A DNA stretch of 64,000 nt from Monoplex corrugatus (lineage: Eukaryota > Mollusca > Gastropoda > Littorinimorpha > Ranellidae): NCBI GenBank assembly GCA_030674185.1, contig CM060312.1:51526807-51590806 (forward strand). Direction: 5' to 3'. Every line of letters starts with the position of its first letter. Within the stretch, counting starts at the first letter, position 1. The notes under the pieces are model-generated. The model saw nothing but the letters and a program-made list of their open reading frames with translations. It had not been told where the DNA came from and did not search any database. Of this stretch, positions 56,588-63,804 are shown in pieces. The translations under genes were made by a program, and so were the position numbers.

Positions 56588-59500
56588 CGCGCGCACGTGT
56601 GCTATGTTTCCATGCGTGTGTGTGTGTGTTTGTGCATGCAATAGTTGTACATAAAATCATAATCAATATTTTGAATGAAGATAAAAACAGAAAAATTCTA
56701 ATTCATATACAGGAAAAACATTATAACTTCAGTATTACAGCATTAACACCTTGACAATCAAAATTACCTAACAAATCATAAGCTATTCGCATATCATACA
56801 TCACAATTTACATACAAACAAAGATTAAAAAAATTTCTTAAAGTATTTCAGTCTCACTTCCCACTCAATTTCTCCCCTATTCCCTCCTCAGCTGTACACA
56901 TACAGTGATACACACACATGCTCACTCATGCACACACACACACACACACACACATACACACATGCACGCACACACACACACCTCGCTCTATAGGCCCATA
57001 TACAAAATACTGTTATACAGGCAGGAGAGATCAGTCTGATGACAGACTTGCAAACTAAGACTCTTCAGGTTAGATGAGTTTGAAAGAGGTGGGTTTTCAG
57101 GTGCCGTTTGAAGGTTGAGAAACAGTTTTTCTGAGAGACAGTGGTAGAGGGTTCCATACATTTGGGCCAAAGACAGAGAAAGACTTTTTACCAAAGGTGT
57201 CTAGAGAGAAGCGAGGAACAGTCAACAGTGAGGTGTCAGAAAAGCGGAGCGTTCGAGGAGGTTTGTAACCCTGCAGGAGGTTGGCAAGATAGGATGGCAT
57301 GTTCTCGTGATAGATACACTGAAAGCAGAGACAGGCAACTTTATACTGAATCCTAGCCTTTACCGGGAGCCAATGAAGTGTTCTAAGCAGAGATTTTGCA
57401 CTTTCACGCCTGGGCTTGCGGAGAACAAGGTGAGCCGCGTGGTTCTGTATGCGCTGAAGTTTAAATAGTTGATTGTCATGGAGACCTGCGAATAGAGAGT
57501 TACAATAGTCCAGTCTAGATAGTATGAAAGAGACAGCAAGATTGTTGGCAGCATCAGTGGAAAGGAAGGAGCAAATCTTACCTATTCTGCATAGCTGATA
57601 GTACAGAGTACGGCACAACTGTTTGACATGGGCTTCCATAGACAGTGTTTCATCCAGGTAGAAGCCAAGGTTTCTAACAGTTTGTGAGAAAGATACATCA
57701 CAACCAGAGATAGACATGGGGGCATGAGTAACCTGACTGACCTTTGACTTAGTACCAGTAACAATAAGCTCAGTTTTATCATCATTCATCTTCAGCTTGT
57801 TTTCACTCATCCACTTGGAGACATCCTCTATGCAATCTCACAGACTGCACGCAAGAGCGTCAAAATCTGATGGGGCAGAGGAGCTATGCAGCTGTGAGTC
57901 ATCCGCAAAGAAGTGGTATGAGTGACCTGACTGATGAATGAGTGCTGAGAGGTTGTGTATACATAGTGAACAGGACAGGTCCCAAGACAGAACCTTGTGG
58001 GACACCACATTTCAGCACAGATGGATTTGATTTGTGGCCAATGACAACAGACTGGGTACGGCTAGTCAAATAGGAGGTAAACCAGTCCAGAACCGTTCCA
58101 GAACAGCCAAAAGTGGTACGCAACCGCGTTATGAGGATGCTATGGTCTATGGTGTCAAATGCTGCTGACAAGTCAAGCAGTGACAAGATAGACACACTCC
58201 CATTGTCTGAAGCCTGAAGGAGGTCATTGACCACACGCAATAGAGCGGTTCACAGAGTAAGGCTACAGGGATGTTAATTATCGGTTATAACAACTATAAT
58301 AGGATAGCAACGGACATATCAATGTATTAGCAAAAAAAAACAAGTGATCCTGGCCAGATTCTGTTGTACATAACATGGGAAAATGATTCACAACAAAACC
58401 TGATCAGCTTTTTTTCCTTCCTGCCATTCCACAGAGCGATTTTCGCTTCACGGGGCGAAAGGCACAAAGCCGTATCAATGAAACAACCAAGTCAATGTGG
58501 TCAGTGTGCGAAAGCTGAAATGTCAGTCCGCATAAAAAAAAAAGTACATAACACTGCATCCACAACAGAAAGCAGAAGCTGAATTTCATGGCAGACTGCG
58601 CATATTGTAAACATCACATCACTCTTTTGAATATGACAAACTAAAGTTAAATGCATTCATTTTGGAGAGAATCAGTTATTTTTACTTTATGGGTTTTACC
58701 CGAATTAGTGCTAAATCGACGATTCTTACGCGCAAGGGAAATTTCACAACGAACAGTGATGTACTTGAAGCAGATTTTGCTCGGCAATTTTCTATTTCCT
58801 GTGCCCACTATTTGCCGATGTAGAAGTATGAGGGCTTTATGCATTCAATTTAATGTTGATCAAGTCCCAGACATGAAAGTTTCTTGTACTCATTGCGGCA
58901 TATATCGCTCAATCGATTGCGCACACTCTTTGAAGTGTCACAAAAGTTATCTCCGACGATAGTGTTAACAAACGACAAAATATTGATTTTCGGAACTGTT
59001 ATCAGTTGCTGTGAGGGGAAATGCACCCAGGCGCAAAGGTCCTTACTTCACTTTCACGTTACATTAATTTTGTGGCTATATTTGAGGTATAGACTCTAGA
59101 GTATGTAAATTTAGCTCCAAAATTCGGTAGTCGCGCGTGCAGCCCTTTCGACATGATTTCGTAGCTGTGACCATATATTCTGTTTGCTTTTCCCTTGGCC
59201 TTTGATTACCATTTCATTAATGTTGATCCCAATCCCCACTTCTTGGTTAGTATGTGACCTATTTCTCTGACCATGAGGCTTTCCTTCACTGCATCCACTG
59301 CCTCCCTGACTTTCCATTTTCTACCAATTCTCAACCTCAGTCAGACTGCTCAGTTAGAAAACTTAGATTGATCTCACAACCTTATTTCCCAGAGTCCTAA
59401 AGATACTCAACTGCCTGACCTTTCTCATCTTTGAAAATGGATTTTATGGATACCTTCAGATTTGCCTGGTGAAAACAGCAGGACGTCAGTGAGACCATGA

Positions 59501-60090
59501 TGTTGGGCACCAAAGCCATTACCTAGATCTAGTCTTATTTGTTGATTTTGACCTCCAATGACGCCACTATGCTGGTACTGACGTATATATATCAGAAGGC
59601 CTTCACTGACTGCTGATATAGTTAAATACTAAATAGTAACAATGTCAAAGCCTTCACTGACTGCTGATATAGTTATAAGTTAAATACTAAATAGTAACAA
59701 TCATTACAATGTGAATGTCACGAGTTTTAAAGGATGCGGGAGTCAAATGCTTGAAATGGCTAAAAGATGTAGTTTATCTCAGTAGTCTGTGTTGTCATTG
59801 TCTCTGTAGACTCCACTACTTTATCTATCTCTATTACTGTATTGGCACTAGCTGATACATCTACTGTAGCCTACGAGTAGGCCTACAAGTCCATCACGTT
59901 CACATACAAAGAACGGCCAGGCCTTCAAAAAGTCCATATTCATACAAAGAACGGCATGTTAATCAATGGAACTCAAATGCATTGTTTGTAACAGTTCACT
60001 AAAGGACATTTTTTTAGTATAACCCCATCTATTTGCTAAAGTCAAGTTAGTAATCAACTTACTTTCCAAATAATCTTCAAGGTATAACAT
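30448..60090 (-). CDS. ING3: ING3, inhibitor of growth protein 3 (PHD-finger subunit of the NuA4/TIP60 complex)
   Basis: Ten coding exons (5' to 3'): 60090-60063, 50631-50560, 47460-47354, 44298-44233, 42176-42080, 38076-38023, 35607-35342, 34945-34776, 31999-31753, 30558-30448. All junctions are GT-AG and phases agree, giving 1218 nt: 405 residues plus TAA (human about 418). Residues 1 to about 105 are the ING coiled-coil domain (MLYLEDYLE ... [20 protein letters not shown] ... [19 protein letters not shown] ... [20 protein letters not shown]). The middle is low-complexity, with Ala/Gln tracts. The C-terminal PHD finger (about 350-395) is complete: [20 protein letters not shown], then [11 protein letters not shown] and [12 protein letters not shown]3 reads histone H3K4me3 and targets the acetyltransferase complex; nuclear. 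Introns hold most of the transposons in this half of the window. It shares an upstream region with AMT. Confidence 0.97.
30578..31140 (-). repeat. Dispersed repeat R2, copy 2, uninterrupted
   Basis: Inverted relative of 5412-6575. It contains the single ATAGCCCTGAT (30627-30637) that was duplicated by the insertion in copy 1. It fills the 5' part of the ING3 last intron right up to the acceptor region. Confidence 0.65.
31141..31752. other. ING3 intron 9 sequence
   Basis: A short CA run at 31443-31460; otherwise nothing recognised. Confidence 0.5.
31753..31999 (-). CDS. ING3: ING3 exon 9: Gln/Ala tract and first half of the PHD finger
   Basis: [18 protein letters not shown], then alternating Ala and Gln runs, an acidic linker, and [20 protein letters not shown]. 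The donor is GTAAGT after GAT-GAT. Confidence 0.95.
32291..33667 (-). mobile_element. Inner piggyBac-like element, internally deleted
   Basis: The ends are TTAACCCTTTCAGTGCCAAG (32291) and, inverted, TTAACCTGTTCAGTGCATAT (33667), with TTAA at both. It holds remnant piggyBac coding sequence on the minus strand. Near the right end the phrase GGAC(G/A)TCAGC(G/T)GACGGCC followed by TATA occurs twice, about 50 bp apart, as expected for subterminal protein-binding repeats. Confidence 0.82.
32899..33434 (-). pseudogene. piggyBac-type transposase, N-terminal part only
   Basis: Begins with [20 protein letters not shown] and an acidic Ser/Asp-rich segment, the usual piggyBac leader. After frame changes it reads [18 protein letters not shown] then [10 protein letters not shown], the start of the DDE domain, and then ends. 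Neither the DDE catalytic residues nor the C-terminal finger is present. Similar to, but not the same family as, the copy at 27331-28019. Confidence 0.75.
34776..34945 (-). CDS. ING3: ING3 exon 8: [16 protein letters not shown]...
   Basis: QGRRTSSxKASYE is a signature of ING3. A Thr/Ser/Pro-rich linker follows and the exon ends in SQRTKK before GTCAGT. Confidence 0.94.
35108..35291. mobile_element. Palindromic TTAA MITE, 184 bp
   Basis: TTAACCCTTTGACTCCTATC at the left and the inverse of TTAACCCTTTGACTCCCGCA at the right. The centre is a near-perfect palindrome around CAGCTTCCTGCAGGAAGCTG (35199-35218). It lies in an ING3 intron 50 bp from the exon 7 donor. Same family as 46884-47037. Confidence 0.8.
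35342..35607 (-). CDS. ING3: ING3 exon 7: low-complexity middle region
   Basis: [18 protein letters not shown], a Ser-rich stretch, then Ala-rich [16 protein letters not shown], leading into QGRRTSS of the next exon. Splice sites and phase fit both neighbours. The sequence itself is poorly conserved. Confidence 0.9.
35608..36017. other. ING3 intron 6 sequence
   Basis: Short CAACAT/AACAAC-rich patch at 35668-35700; nothing else recognised. Confidence 0.5.
36018..36120. repeat. (GA)n(GT)n microsatellite
   Basis: About 30 GA units followed by GT units. Confidence 0.95.
36121..38022. other. ING3 intron 6 sequence
   Basis: No exon or transposon end recognised. The stretch 37020-37440 is more GC-rich and could be an unclassified repeat. 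Confidence 0.45.
38023..38076 (-). CDS. ING3: ING3 exon 6: [17 protein letters not shown]
   Basis: Small exon (54 nt). SLELD matches the vertebrate ING3 segment that follows the coiled coil. Splits Arg and Lys codons at its two edges. Confidence 0.93.
38308..38356 (+). repeat. Tandem duplication, 30-bp unit
   Basis: TGTAGACTTACCAAGTAAAC followed by CATGAGATCA occurs twice in a row, in ING3 intron 5. Confidence 0.85.
38357..41492. other. ING3 intron 5 sequence
   Basis: No exon recognised. A lone pogo-like end TACAGTGGAGTCCTCCGATA lies at 39149 without a visible partner. Confidence 0.45.
41493..41877. mobile_element. hAT-like non-autonomous element, 385 bp
   Basis: Terminal inverted repeats CAGGGCTTGTAATGGTCC and CAGGGCTTGTAATTGTCC (inverted), flanked by a perfect 6-bp direct repeat ACTGTA (41487-41492, 41878-41883). 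The interior has GGGGGTCTGGGGGCATGCTC, a G-rich palindrome shared in form with 49444-50041. No transposase. CAGGG-type ends suggest hAT, though 8-bp duplications are the rule there. Confidence 0.75.
42080..42176 (-). CDS. ING3: ING3 exon 5: [20 protein letters not shown]...
   Basis: The last helix of the ING domain, ending [12 protein letters not shown] with a split Arg codon before GTATGA. Confidence 0.96.
42177..43834. other. ING3 intron 4 sequence
   Basis: No exon. The part around 42780-42960 is richer in CG dinucleotides than its surroundings; origin unknown. Confidence 0.45.
43835..44205 (-). repeat. Dispersed repeat R2, copy 3, partial
   Basis: Close to copy 2: CATTCACCTGTATGTGTTCG followed by ATAAAGTCTTATA, and CTAGGGAGGTGAGATATGCG (minus strand). 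It ends near the small palindrome CCATCCCCACGGGGATGG at 44188-44205. Confidence 0.65.
44233..44298 (-). CDS. ING3: ING3 exon 4: [20 protein letters not shown]
   Basis: 66 nt, phase 0 at both ends. DADEKVQxAN is a strongly conserved ING3 segment. Confidence 0.96.
44957..45555. mobile_element. TIR element of unknown superfamily, 599 bp
   Basis: Inverted repeats of about 32-34 bp begin GTGACCTCCCACCACGAAAT and continue CAGTCTTAACT, nearly perfect. They are flanked by AAAT (44953-44956, 45556-45559), a possible 4-bp target duplication. No coding sequence. It lies in ING3 intron 3. Confidence 0.8.
45942..46415 (-). pseudogene. mariner-like transposase remnant
   Basis: On the minus strand, [14 protein letters not shown] resembles the GDETWIHHY block around the first catalytic Asp of mariner transposases. 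Farther on, [20 protein letters not shown] resembles the YSPDLAPxDFxLFxxLK block near the third. The middle block is poor and frames are broken. No terminal repeats were found. Confidence 0.5.
46884..47037. mobile_element. Palindromic TTAA MITE, 154 bp
   Basis: TTAACCTTTTGACTCCCGCA at the left, inverse of TTAACCCTATGACTCTGCAC at the right. The interior CACCCTATCCACCAGCTTCC is shared with 35108-35291. In ING3 intron 3. Confidence 0.75.
47354..47460 (-). CDS. ING3: ING3 exon 3: [16 protein letters not shown]...KIKE
   Basis: Completes an Asn codon with exon 2 (LQVQN-TLDSL) and ends in phase 0 before GTAGGT. Part of the ING coiled coil. Confidence 0.95.
47680..49200 (+). pseudogene. RTE-like reverse transcriptase remnant, split by a pogo-like element
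   Basis: Broken frames give [18 protein letters not shown] (48030-48085), then RT text interrupted at 48271 and resuming with [11 protein letters not shown] (48763), then [17 protein letters not shown] and [15 protein letters not shown] (to about 49130). This order is the fingers and palm of a non-LTR RT. No YADD or 3' end survives. It is a different family from the TGA-tailed elements, antisense to ING3 in intron 2. Confidence 0.8.
48273..48761. mobile_element. pogo/Tigger-like non-autonomous element, 489 bp, TA target
   Basis: Ends CAGTGGAAACCATTTATAAC and, inverted, CAGTGGAAACCTGATATAAC, flanked by TA (48271-48272, 48762-48763). AACAGGG repeats run inward from both ends. It interrupts the RT remnant; removing it and one TA restores the reading. 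No transposase inside. Confidence 0.85.
49444..50041. mobile_element. hAT-like non-autonomous element, 598 bp
   Basis: Ends CAAGGGTGACACCTGTGA and, inverted, CAAGGGTGACACCTTTCC, flanked by the 6-bp direct repeat ATAATG (49438-49443, 50042-50047). Contains GGGGCAAAGCCCCTTTCGGG and GGGGGTCTGGGGGGCTTTGC, G-rich palindromes like the one at 41544. No transposase. Confidence 0.75.
50560..50631 (-). CDS. ING3: ING3 exon 2: [23 protein letters not shown]
   Basis: Starts by completing the Met codon of exon 1 (YLE-M) and ends one base into Asn. [20 protein letters not shown] is diagnostic for ING3. Confidence 0.97.
50632..53100. other. ING3 intron 1, 3' part
   Basis: An A-run at 51446-51466. No exon or transposon end recognised. 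Confidence 0.45.
53472..54515 (-). mobile_element. CR1/L2-like non-LTR retrotransposon, 3' part, with target duplication
   Basis: Flanked by ACTATATG (53464-53471, 54516-54523). On the minus strand it starts inside the RT at [18 protein letters not shown] (catalytic FADD) and reads open through [57 protein letters not shown] and [10 protein letters not shown] to the stop at 53650. A short 3' UTR ends in GCGCGATATAAATTTTCATT with an ATTC-repeat tail. The reading frame is intact over 255 codons, so it is young. Truncated at its 5' side. Confidence 0.92.
53650..54417 (-). pseudogene. CR1/L2-like reverse transcriptase, C-terminal part
   Basis: An open reading frame of 255 codons, internal to the truncated retroelement. 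It covers the RT thumb and C-terminal region: [50 protein letters not shown]. The frame also continues upstream to the FADD box at about 54490. It has no start of its own and is not a host gene. Confidence 0.85.
56447..56640. repeat. (GT)n(GC)n microsatellite
   Basis: GT runs with a GCGCGCGC block at 56578-56594, inside the 3' UTR of the CR1-like element. Confidence 0.92.
56905..56982. repeat. (CA)n microsatellite
   Basis: CA runs mixed with CATG, inside the same 3' UTR. Confidence 0.9.
57097..58240 (-). pseudogene. CR1/L2-like reverse transcriptase, frameshifted
   Basis: Two main reading frames (58240-57899 and 57810-57097) joined by a frameshift near 57900-57960. The palm motifs are all present: [16 protein letters not shown] and FADD. 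The last frame ends early (SVSQPSNGT) because of another shift. Confidence 0.85.
58261..60062. other. ING3 intron 1, 5' part
   Basis: No exon recognised. A tandem duplication lies at 59602-59705 (CCTTCACTGACTGCTGATAT followed by AGTTA... twice). The reading frame at 58651-58962 has no recognisable similarity. Confidence 0.45.
60063..60090 (-). CDS. ING3: ING3 exon 1: MLYLEDYLE
   Basis: 28-nt coding part. ATG at 60088-60090 has A at -3. [10 protein letters not shown] is the invariant N-terminus of ING3. The donor is GTAAGT. Confidence 0.95.
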
Positions 60091-60702
60091 TTTGACCGTT
60101 GTAAATGAAACACTCTGGAACACGTCTGTGCGATTTGTTGATAGCCTAGGGCCTAGTTCTTCCGGTACGAACTATAATGTGTTCTGATTGGTTAATGAAT
60201 TCTAGTAAAAAAGGAGTTACTTTTATCAGAAGTAGGGCAATTCAATGTATTTTGTAGTTTGCACCAGAGATCAGTAATTCTTTTCGATGTGAAGAACATC
60301 ATCGTCAATTATTTCAATGTTTTTATATCCCATTTAGAGTAACTGATACCGAGGCTATCTCTTTAGCTACTATGATTAAGAACCAATGAAATTCGCTGTT
60401 AGTGTTTCTACCGCTTGGAGTTAGGGGGAAAAACACGTGCTCGATCATTTTTGTTGTTGTTCAAATCGCATTTTCGTTCACGTATCGTTTATTGATTTTA
60501 TTGGAAAGTTATTTCCAATTATTTTTACACTCAACTCGTCCAGTATTATTCAAGGAAATTGAGAACTAGTTTAAATGAATATTATTTATAATACGAATAA
60601 GAAAGCCAAAGGTCAGTGTGAGGTCAAGGTCGACCAAGGGGTGAAAGGCAGGGACTCGTGCAGCTGTGCTGAACACTAAACAAACAGCATTTATTATTTT
60701 TC
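60091..60702. promoter_or_regulatory. Shared ING3/AMT upstream region (putative bidirectional promoter)
   Basis: The start codons of ING3 (minus) and AMT (plus) are 612 bp apart. Visible motifs: an ETS-type CTTCCGG at 60159-60165, inverted CCAAT at 60187-60191, CCAAT at 60383-60387, an E-box CACGTG at 60434-60439, and AGGTCA-GTGTG-AGGTCA at 60610-60626 (direct repeat spaced by 5) overlapping TCAAGGTCG at 60624-60632. No TATA box can be assigned. Transcription starts are not known from sequence; divergent promoter function is inferred from layout. Confidence 0.6.
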
Positions 60703-60801
60703 ATGTCTCAGGCTACGACAATGCATTTGTTCAGAACCGGGGCCACGATGCTCGCAAAGTGTAGATTAACTGCACACAGTATTCGAAAATACGCCACTGA
60801 G
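60703..60801 (+). CDS. AMT: AMT exon 1 (mitochondrial presequence)
   Basis: 33 codons from the upstream ATG, ending ACT-GAG before GTAAAC. Arg/Lys-rich with a YATE processing-like end. Assigned by its position before exon 2, matching phase and leader character. Confidence 0.75.
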
Positions 60802-63800
60802 GTAAACAGAGTATGTTACAATCTGGTTCAGCACAGAGGTATCTCTTCACTATCATAATCATGACTGACGATTTTATTTGCAAGAATGTGTATAGTATTG
60901 TGTGTAACGTAACTGTAGTACGTTAATAGTAACGTTGTCACAGATTTTTACTGTATCACGGTTATCAGTGACCTAGGTAAGGTCAAGGTGATAGCTTGAT
61001 TTACACTGATATCCACCACAATCCTTAGTATGTCACATACTATGTGTTTTACTTGTTTCTAGACCGTCACCATGCACAGTCACAGTGTGCAATCCTGTGC
61101 CCTCCTAATGTCCTCGAAACAAGATGGGCAAGCCATTGTCTTTTGCCTATGGTACCCACAGTTGCCCTGCCTGGGGTGTTTATGAAGTTAATGGACCATA
61201 CAAGTTCTGCATTTTTTTAAAACTTTCATCAGGTCAAACCATTTTTTGAACAAGCATTAAAAAACCCTCCTCCCCCCAAACCCCCCCCCCCCCAAAGCAA
61301 AACAAGACAAAACAAAACAAACTAAAAAACGAACAAACAAAGAAGAAGAAGAACAACAACAAAAAAACAAATCCTGGCTGACAATGGTATGATTATGTTA
61401 AATAACATTCATAGTAACTCAGATAATACACAAATTTTATGAGATCTGGTGTTAATGAACCTTACTTGAGTTATCAGCCCTTAAAGTGGCAAGTATTTTA
61501 CTTGTCACAGTGAATAGACAAACTATTTGGCGAGTGAAAATAACCATTACTTGCCAGTGGCATGTACGCAATAACAGTTTCAATCTGTATGCATACTGTG
61601 ATTAAGCCTGTGCTGTTTCGCAAGTCTGATTCAGTCACCCAGCTTTATTGATTATTGGTCAACAGCAGCCCTGCATTTCCTGTCATAAAAGCACATGTTT
61701 GTCTGCAATAAAGTGCTAAAAAACTGCAGCCCTTGGTCAGTGCTGTATTTGTTTCCTTTTACTAGTCAGTCAGTCTATGCTATGTGACTCGAACTTACTG
61801 CCTGCGTTCAAGCAAATAGGAACCAAAACTACACAGAATTAGAATCAGAATGCCTATTTGATGTAACAAGACAAGACAGGACTGCCTGAAATTCTTGGCT
61901 ACTGGCCTTTGTCAAATGTATACAAAAGACGAGAAAGAGTACATGTACAAAACATCATGGAAAATACTGTACTCTTAAAATCAGAATGCAGAATTTGACT
62001 TAACAAGACAAGACAAGACAGAAGTATTGTATTTTCCATTGTTTTGAGCATTTACTGTTTGCTGTCATTTGTGAACCCTTGACAAAGGCCAGTTGGTCAG
62101 AAATTTGTGTCTTTTTACATCAAAATGGGTTGTGTCTAGAGCATCACATCTGGCCACTTTGTGGCTGGTTTCACACACCCTTGTGGTTGTTGAAAAGCAA
62201 CAGTGGGAACTTCCAACTGCTAACTATTGAGACAATAGTAAGGGGAGAGGAAAAAGACATACGCATTAACTGGTTGCTTAAAATCTAAAAGATGGTACAA
62301 TTGTTTTGGAAAAAGACAAAATATTACAAGATGGGGAGAGTACATTAATGACCTTTTTGACTATGACAGAAAGGAGGAACATTGCATAAAAAAGAACATT
62401 GAAGGACCATCAATAATAGAAGATGAAGTTAGGGCAGCATTGAAAAAGATGAAACTGGGAAAAGCCCCAGAACCAGACAATATTTCTGTGGAAATGACTG
62501 AGGCTCTCGATCAATTTGATATTGAAAAAGTAACAGTCCTCCTGAGTGAAATTGATGACGCTGGAAAAATCCCTAAAGATATGTCAAAATCAGTTTTCAT
62601 TGCATTTGCAGAGAAAGCAGGGGCTTTCACGAACTGCGTCATACAATCAGCTTGGTAGTCATGTGACAAAGATTCAATAAAGAATAATCATGATGCGATG
62701 GCTGATGAAAGGGAAGCTTTAGCGAAGGAGAGGAAAGAGAGCTTGAGGTAGTTGGGGCACAGAGTGAGAACAGAGGAGGATCCAAGCACTTCATTTGAAG
62801 AGGATACAGAGAAAAAGGGAATGGCCTCTCTGCATCATGCATACATGCAGCTGGGAAAAATTATGGGCCTGGAAGGAAGAGCTAATGCTCAGTTCATTAC
62901 AGAGTCAGTCATGTATGCACAGGAGCAGATCCAACCGGAGGCAAAGGAGGAAGAATAGTTAGAATTCTGAGGGAGAGTAAAGAGGAGGAGCACAGACTCC
63001 AGAGGTAGAGAGAAGAAAAGATCAAAATTAAGGAAGAAGAGGAGCTCAGACTCCAGAAAGAGAGAAAAGAAAGGATTAAAATTAGAGAAGAGGAAGTGCT
63101 CAGATTCCAGAAGAAGAGTATAGAAGAGGAGCATTTTCAGTCTCAGCTTCACAGATTTAAAATGAGTCCACTTTGAATTCAACATCTCAAGACAGTCATT
63201 AAAAATACATCTGCTTATACCACCAGACACTTCCAAGCAGGCTTTGGAGACATTAATGAATCTGTTGAAGAGCATGGTCTGCCTAAACCAGGTAAAGCCA
63301 GTTGCCAACAATGATTTTGAAACTTAAAAACACTTGTCACATTTGCAGCATGCAGCTATGAAACAACTATTCATGAGGAAAAATGTGTTTTAACATGGAG
63401 GTATGCACTTGAAATCACAATGCAAAACAGCCAGGCCATACTGAAAAAAATTAATAGCCTTGGATCTGTGACTGTTTTATTTAATTCATTTTTGTTGCTT
63501 CTTTAACATTGTATGTATTAGTTTGTTTGTTTTCATCATTACTGTTGTGGTTAATATGTATTTGCTTTATATGTTTTATTTTAAACTCATGCTTTTATAA
63601 ATCCTATAGGGCTCTTGTGAGATATGGCACTTTATCAGGTCATTAGTATTATTGTTATATTGAATTTGTGTTTGATTACAGAAAGGGCTGAAAAGAACCT
63701 GTCTGTATGACTTCCATGTATCTCAAGGAGCTAAGATGGTGCCTTTTGCTGGCTGGGAAATGCCTGTGCAGTACAAAACTGGCATTTCAGAAGAACATAC

Positions 63801-63804
63801 ACAG
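60703..63804 (+). CDS. AMT: Aminomethyltransferase (glycine cleavage system T protein), 5' two coding exons
   Basis: The T protein takes the aminomethyl group from lipoyl-H protein, passes it to tetrahydrofolate (5,10-methylene-THF) and releases ammonia; mitochondrial matrix. Exon 1 is 60703-60801, exon 2 is 63682-63804; both phase 0. Exon 1 encodes a basic, Ser/Thr-containing leader ([27 protein letters not shown], acid-free until its end), a plausible mitochondrial presequence. ATG 60703 or in-frame ATG 60721 could start; an in-frame TGA lies at 60670. Exon 2 gives [20 protein letters not shown] then GWEMPVQY and TGISEEHTQ, the conserved beginning of the GcvT folate-binding domain. The rest lies beyond the window. 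Intron 1 (2.9 kb) holds retroelement remnants. Confidence 0.93.
60802..62280. other. AMT intron 1, 5' part
   Basis: A TGACCT-AGGTA-AGGTCA pair lies at 60969-60985. C- and A-rich low complexity at 61262-61370. GACAAGACAAGACAGA-type phrases repeat near 61870 and 62007. No exon. Confidence 0.5.
62290..62640 (+). pseudogene. Non-LTR retrotransposon fragment, N-terminal RT region
   Basis: [20 protein letters not shown] text, then [40 protein letters not shown] and [13 protein letters not shown]. It overlaps in content with the 5' part of the element at 17342-19200 (DMSKSIFTTLPKKAEA), so it is the same family. It stops before the RT active site, which is the opposite of the usual 5' truncation. 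Confidence 0.75.
62750..63175 (+). pseudogene. Charged coiled-coil-like coding remnant
   Basis: In broken frames: [36 protein letters not shown], then long Glu/Lys/Arg repeats ([47 protein letters not shown]). The heptad-like charge pattern suggests a coiled coil, as in the N-terminal part of some retroelement gag-like proteins or a processed gene copy. Interrupted by stops at 62956 and about 63007. Not recognised. Confidence 0.4.
63176..63681. other. AMT intron 1, 3' part
   Basis: AT-rich; ends in acceptor TGATTACAG. Confidence 0.55.
63682..63804 (+). CDS. AMT: AMT exon 2: start of the GcvT domain
   Basis: 41 codons, [40 protein letters not shown] and a final Gln before GTGAAA. FAGWxxPVQY is characteristic of T proteins. 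Confidence 0.95.

Larger units (their letters stand above)
56190..58260 (-). mobile_element. Second CR1/L2-like non-LTR retrotransposon, 3' part
   Basis: On the minus strand from about 58260: [46 protein letters not shown], then after a frameshift [60 protein letters not shown] and [10 protein letters not shown]. The coding end is shifted just before [15 protein letters not shown]. The 3' UTR contains CA/GT microsatellites, and the element ends in GCGCTATACAAACAAACATT and ATT repeats near 56195. A different family from the copy at 53472. No clear target duplication. Confidence 0.88.
53121..58560. repeat. Motif-rich array: GT(A/T)CATAAC(T/A)TCAC
   Basis: About ten close matches: 53121, 53294, 54711, 54878, 55163, 55348, 55530, 55722, 58366 and 58543; several are followed by AAC. 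Spacing in the core (55163-55722) is about 185 bp. It includes a clear tandem duplication with a 287-bp period (54770-55056 and 55057-55343). It looks like a decayed satellite-type array broken by two CR1-like insertions. Confidence 0.55.

Noticed and set aside
56321..56754. Cys/Val- or His/Thr-rich reading frames of about 100 codons
   Set aside because: Translation of the GT/CA microsatellite in a retroelement 3' UTR.
58651..58962. 103-codon frame in ING3 intron 1
   Set aside because: No recognisable domain, no splice or neighbouring support, and chance frames of this size are expected.
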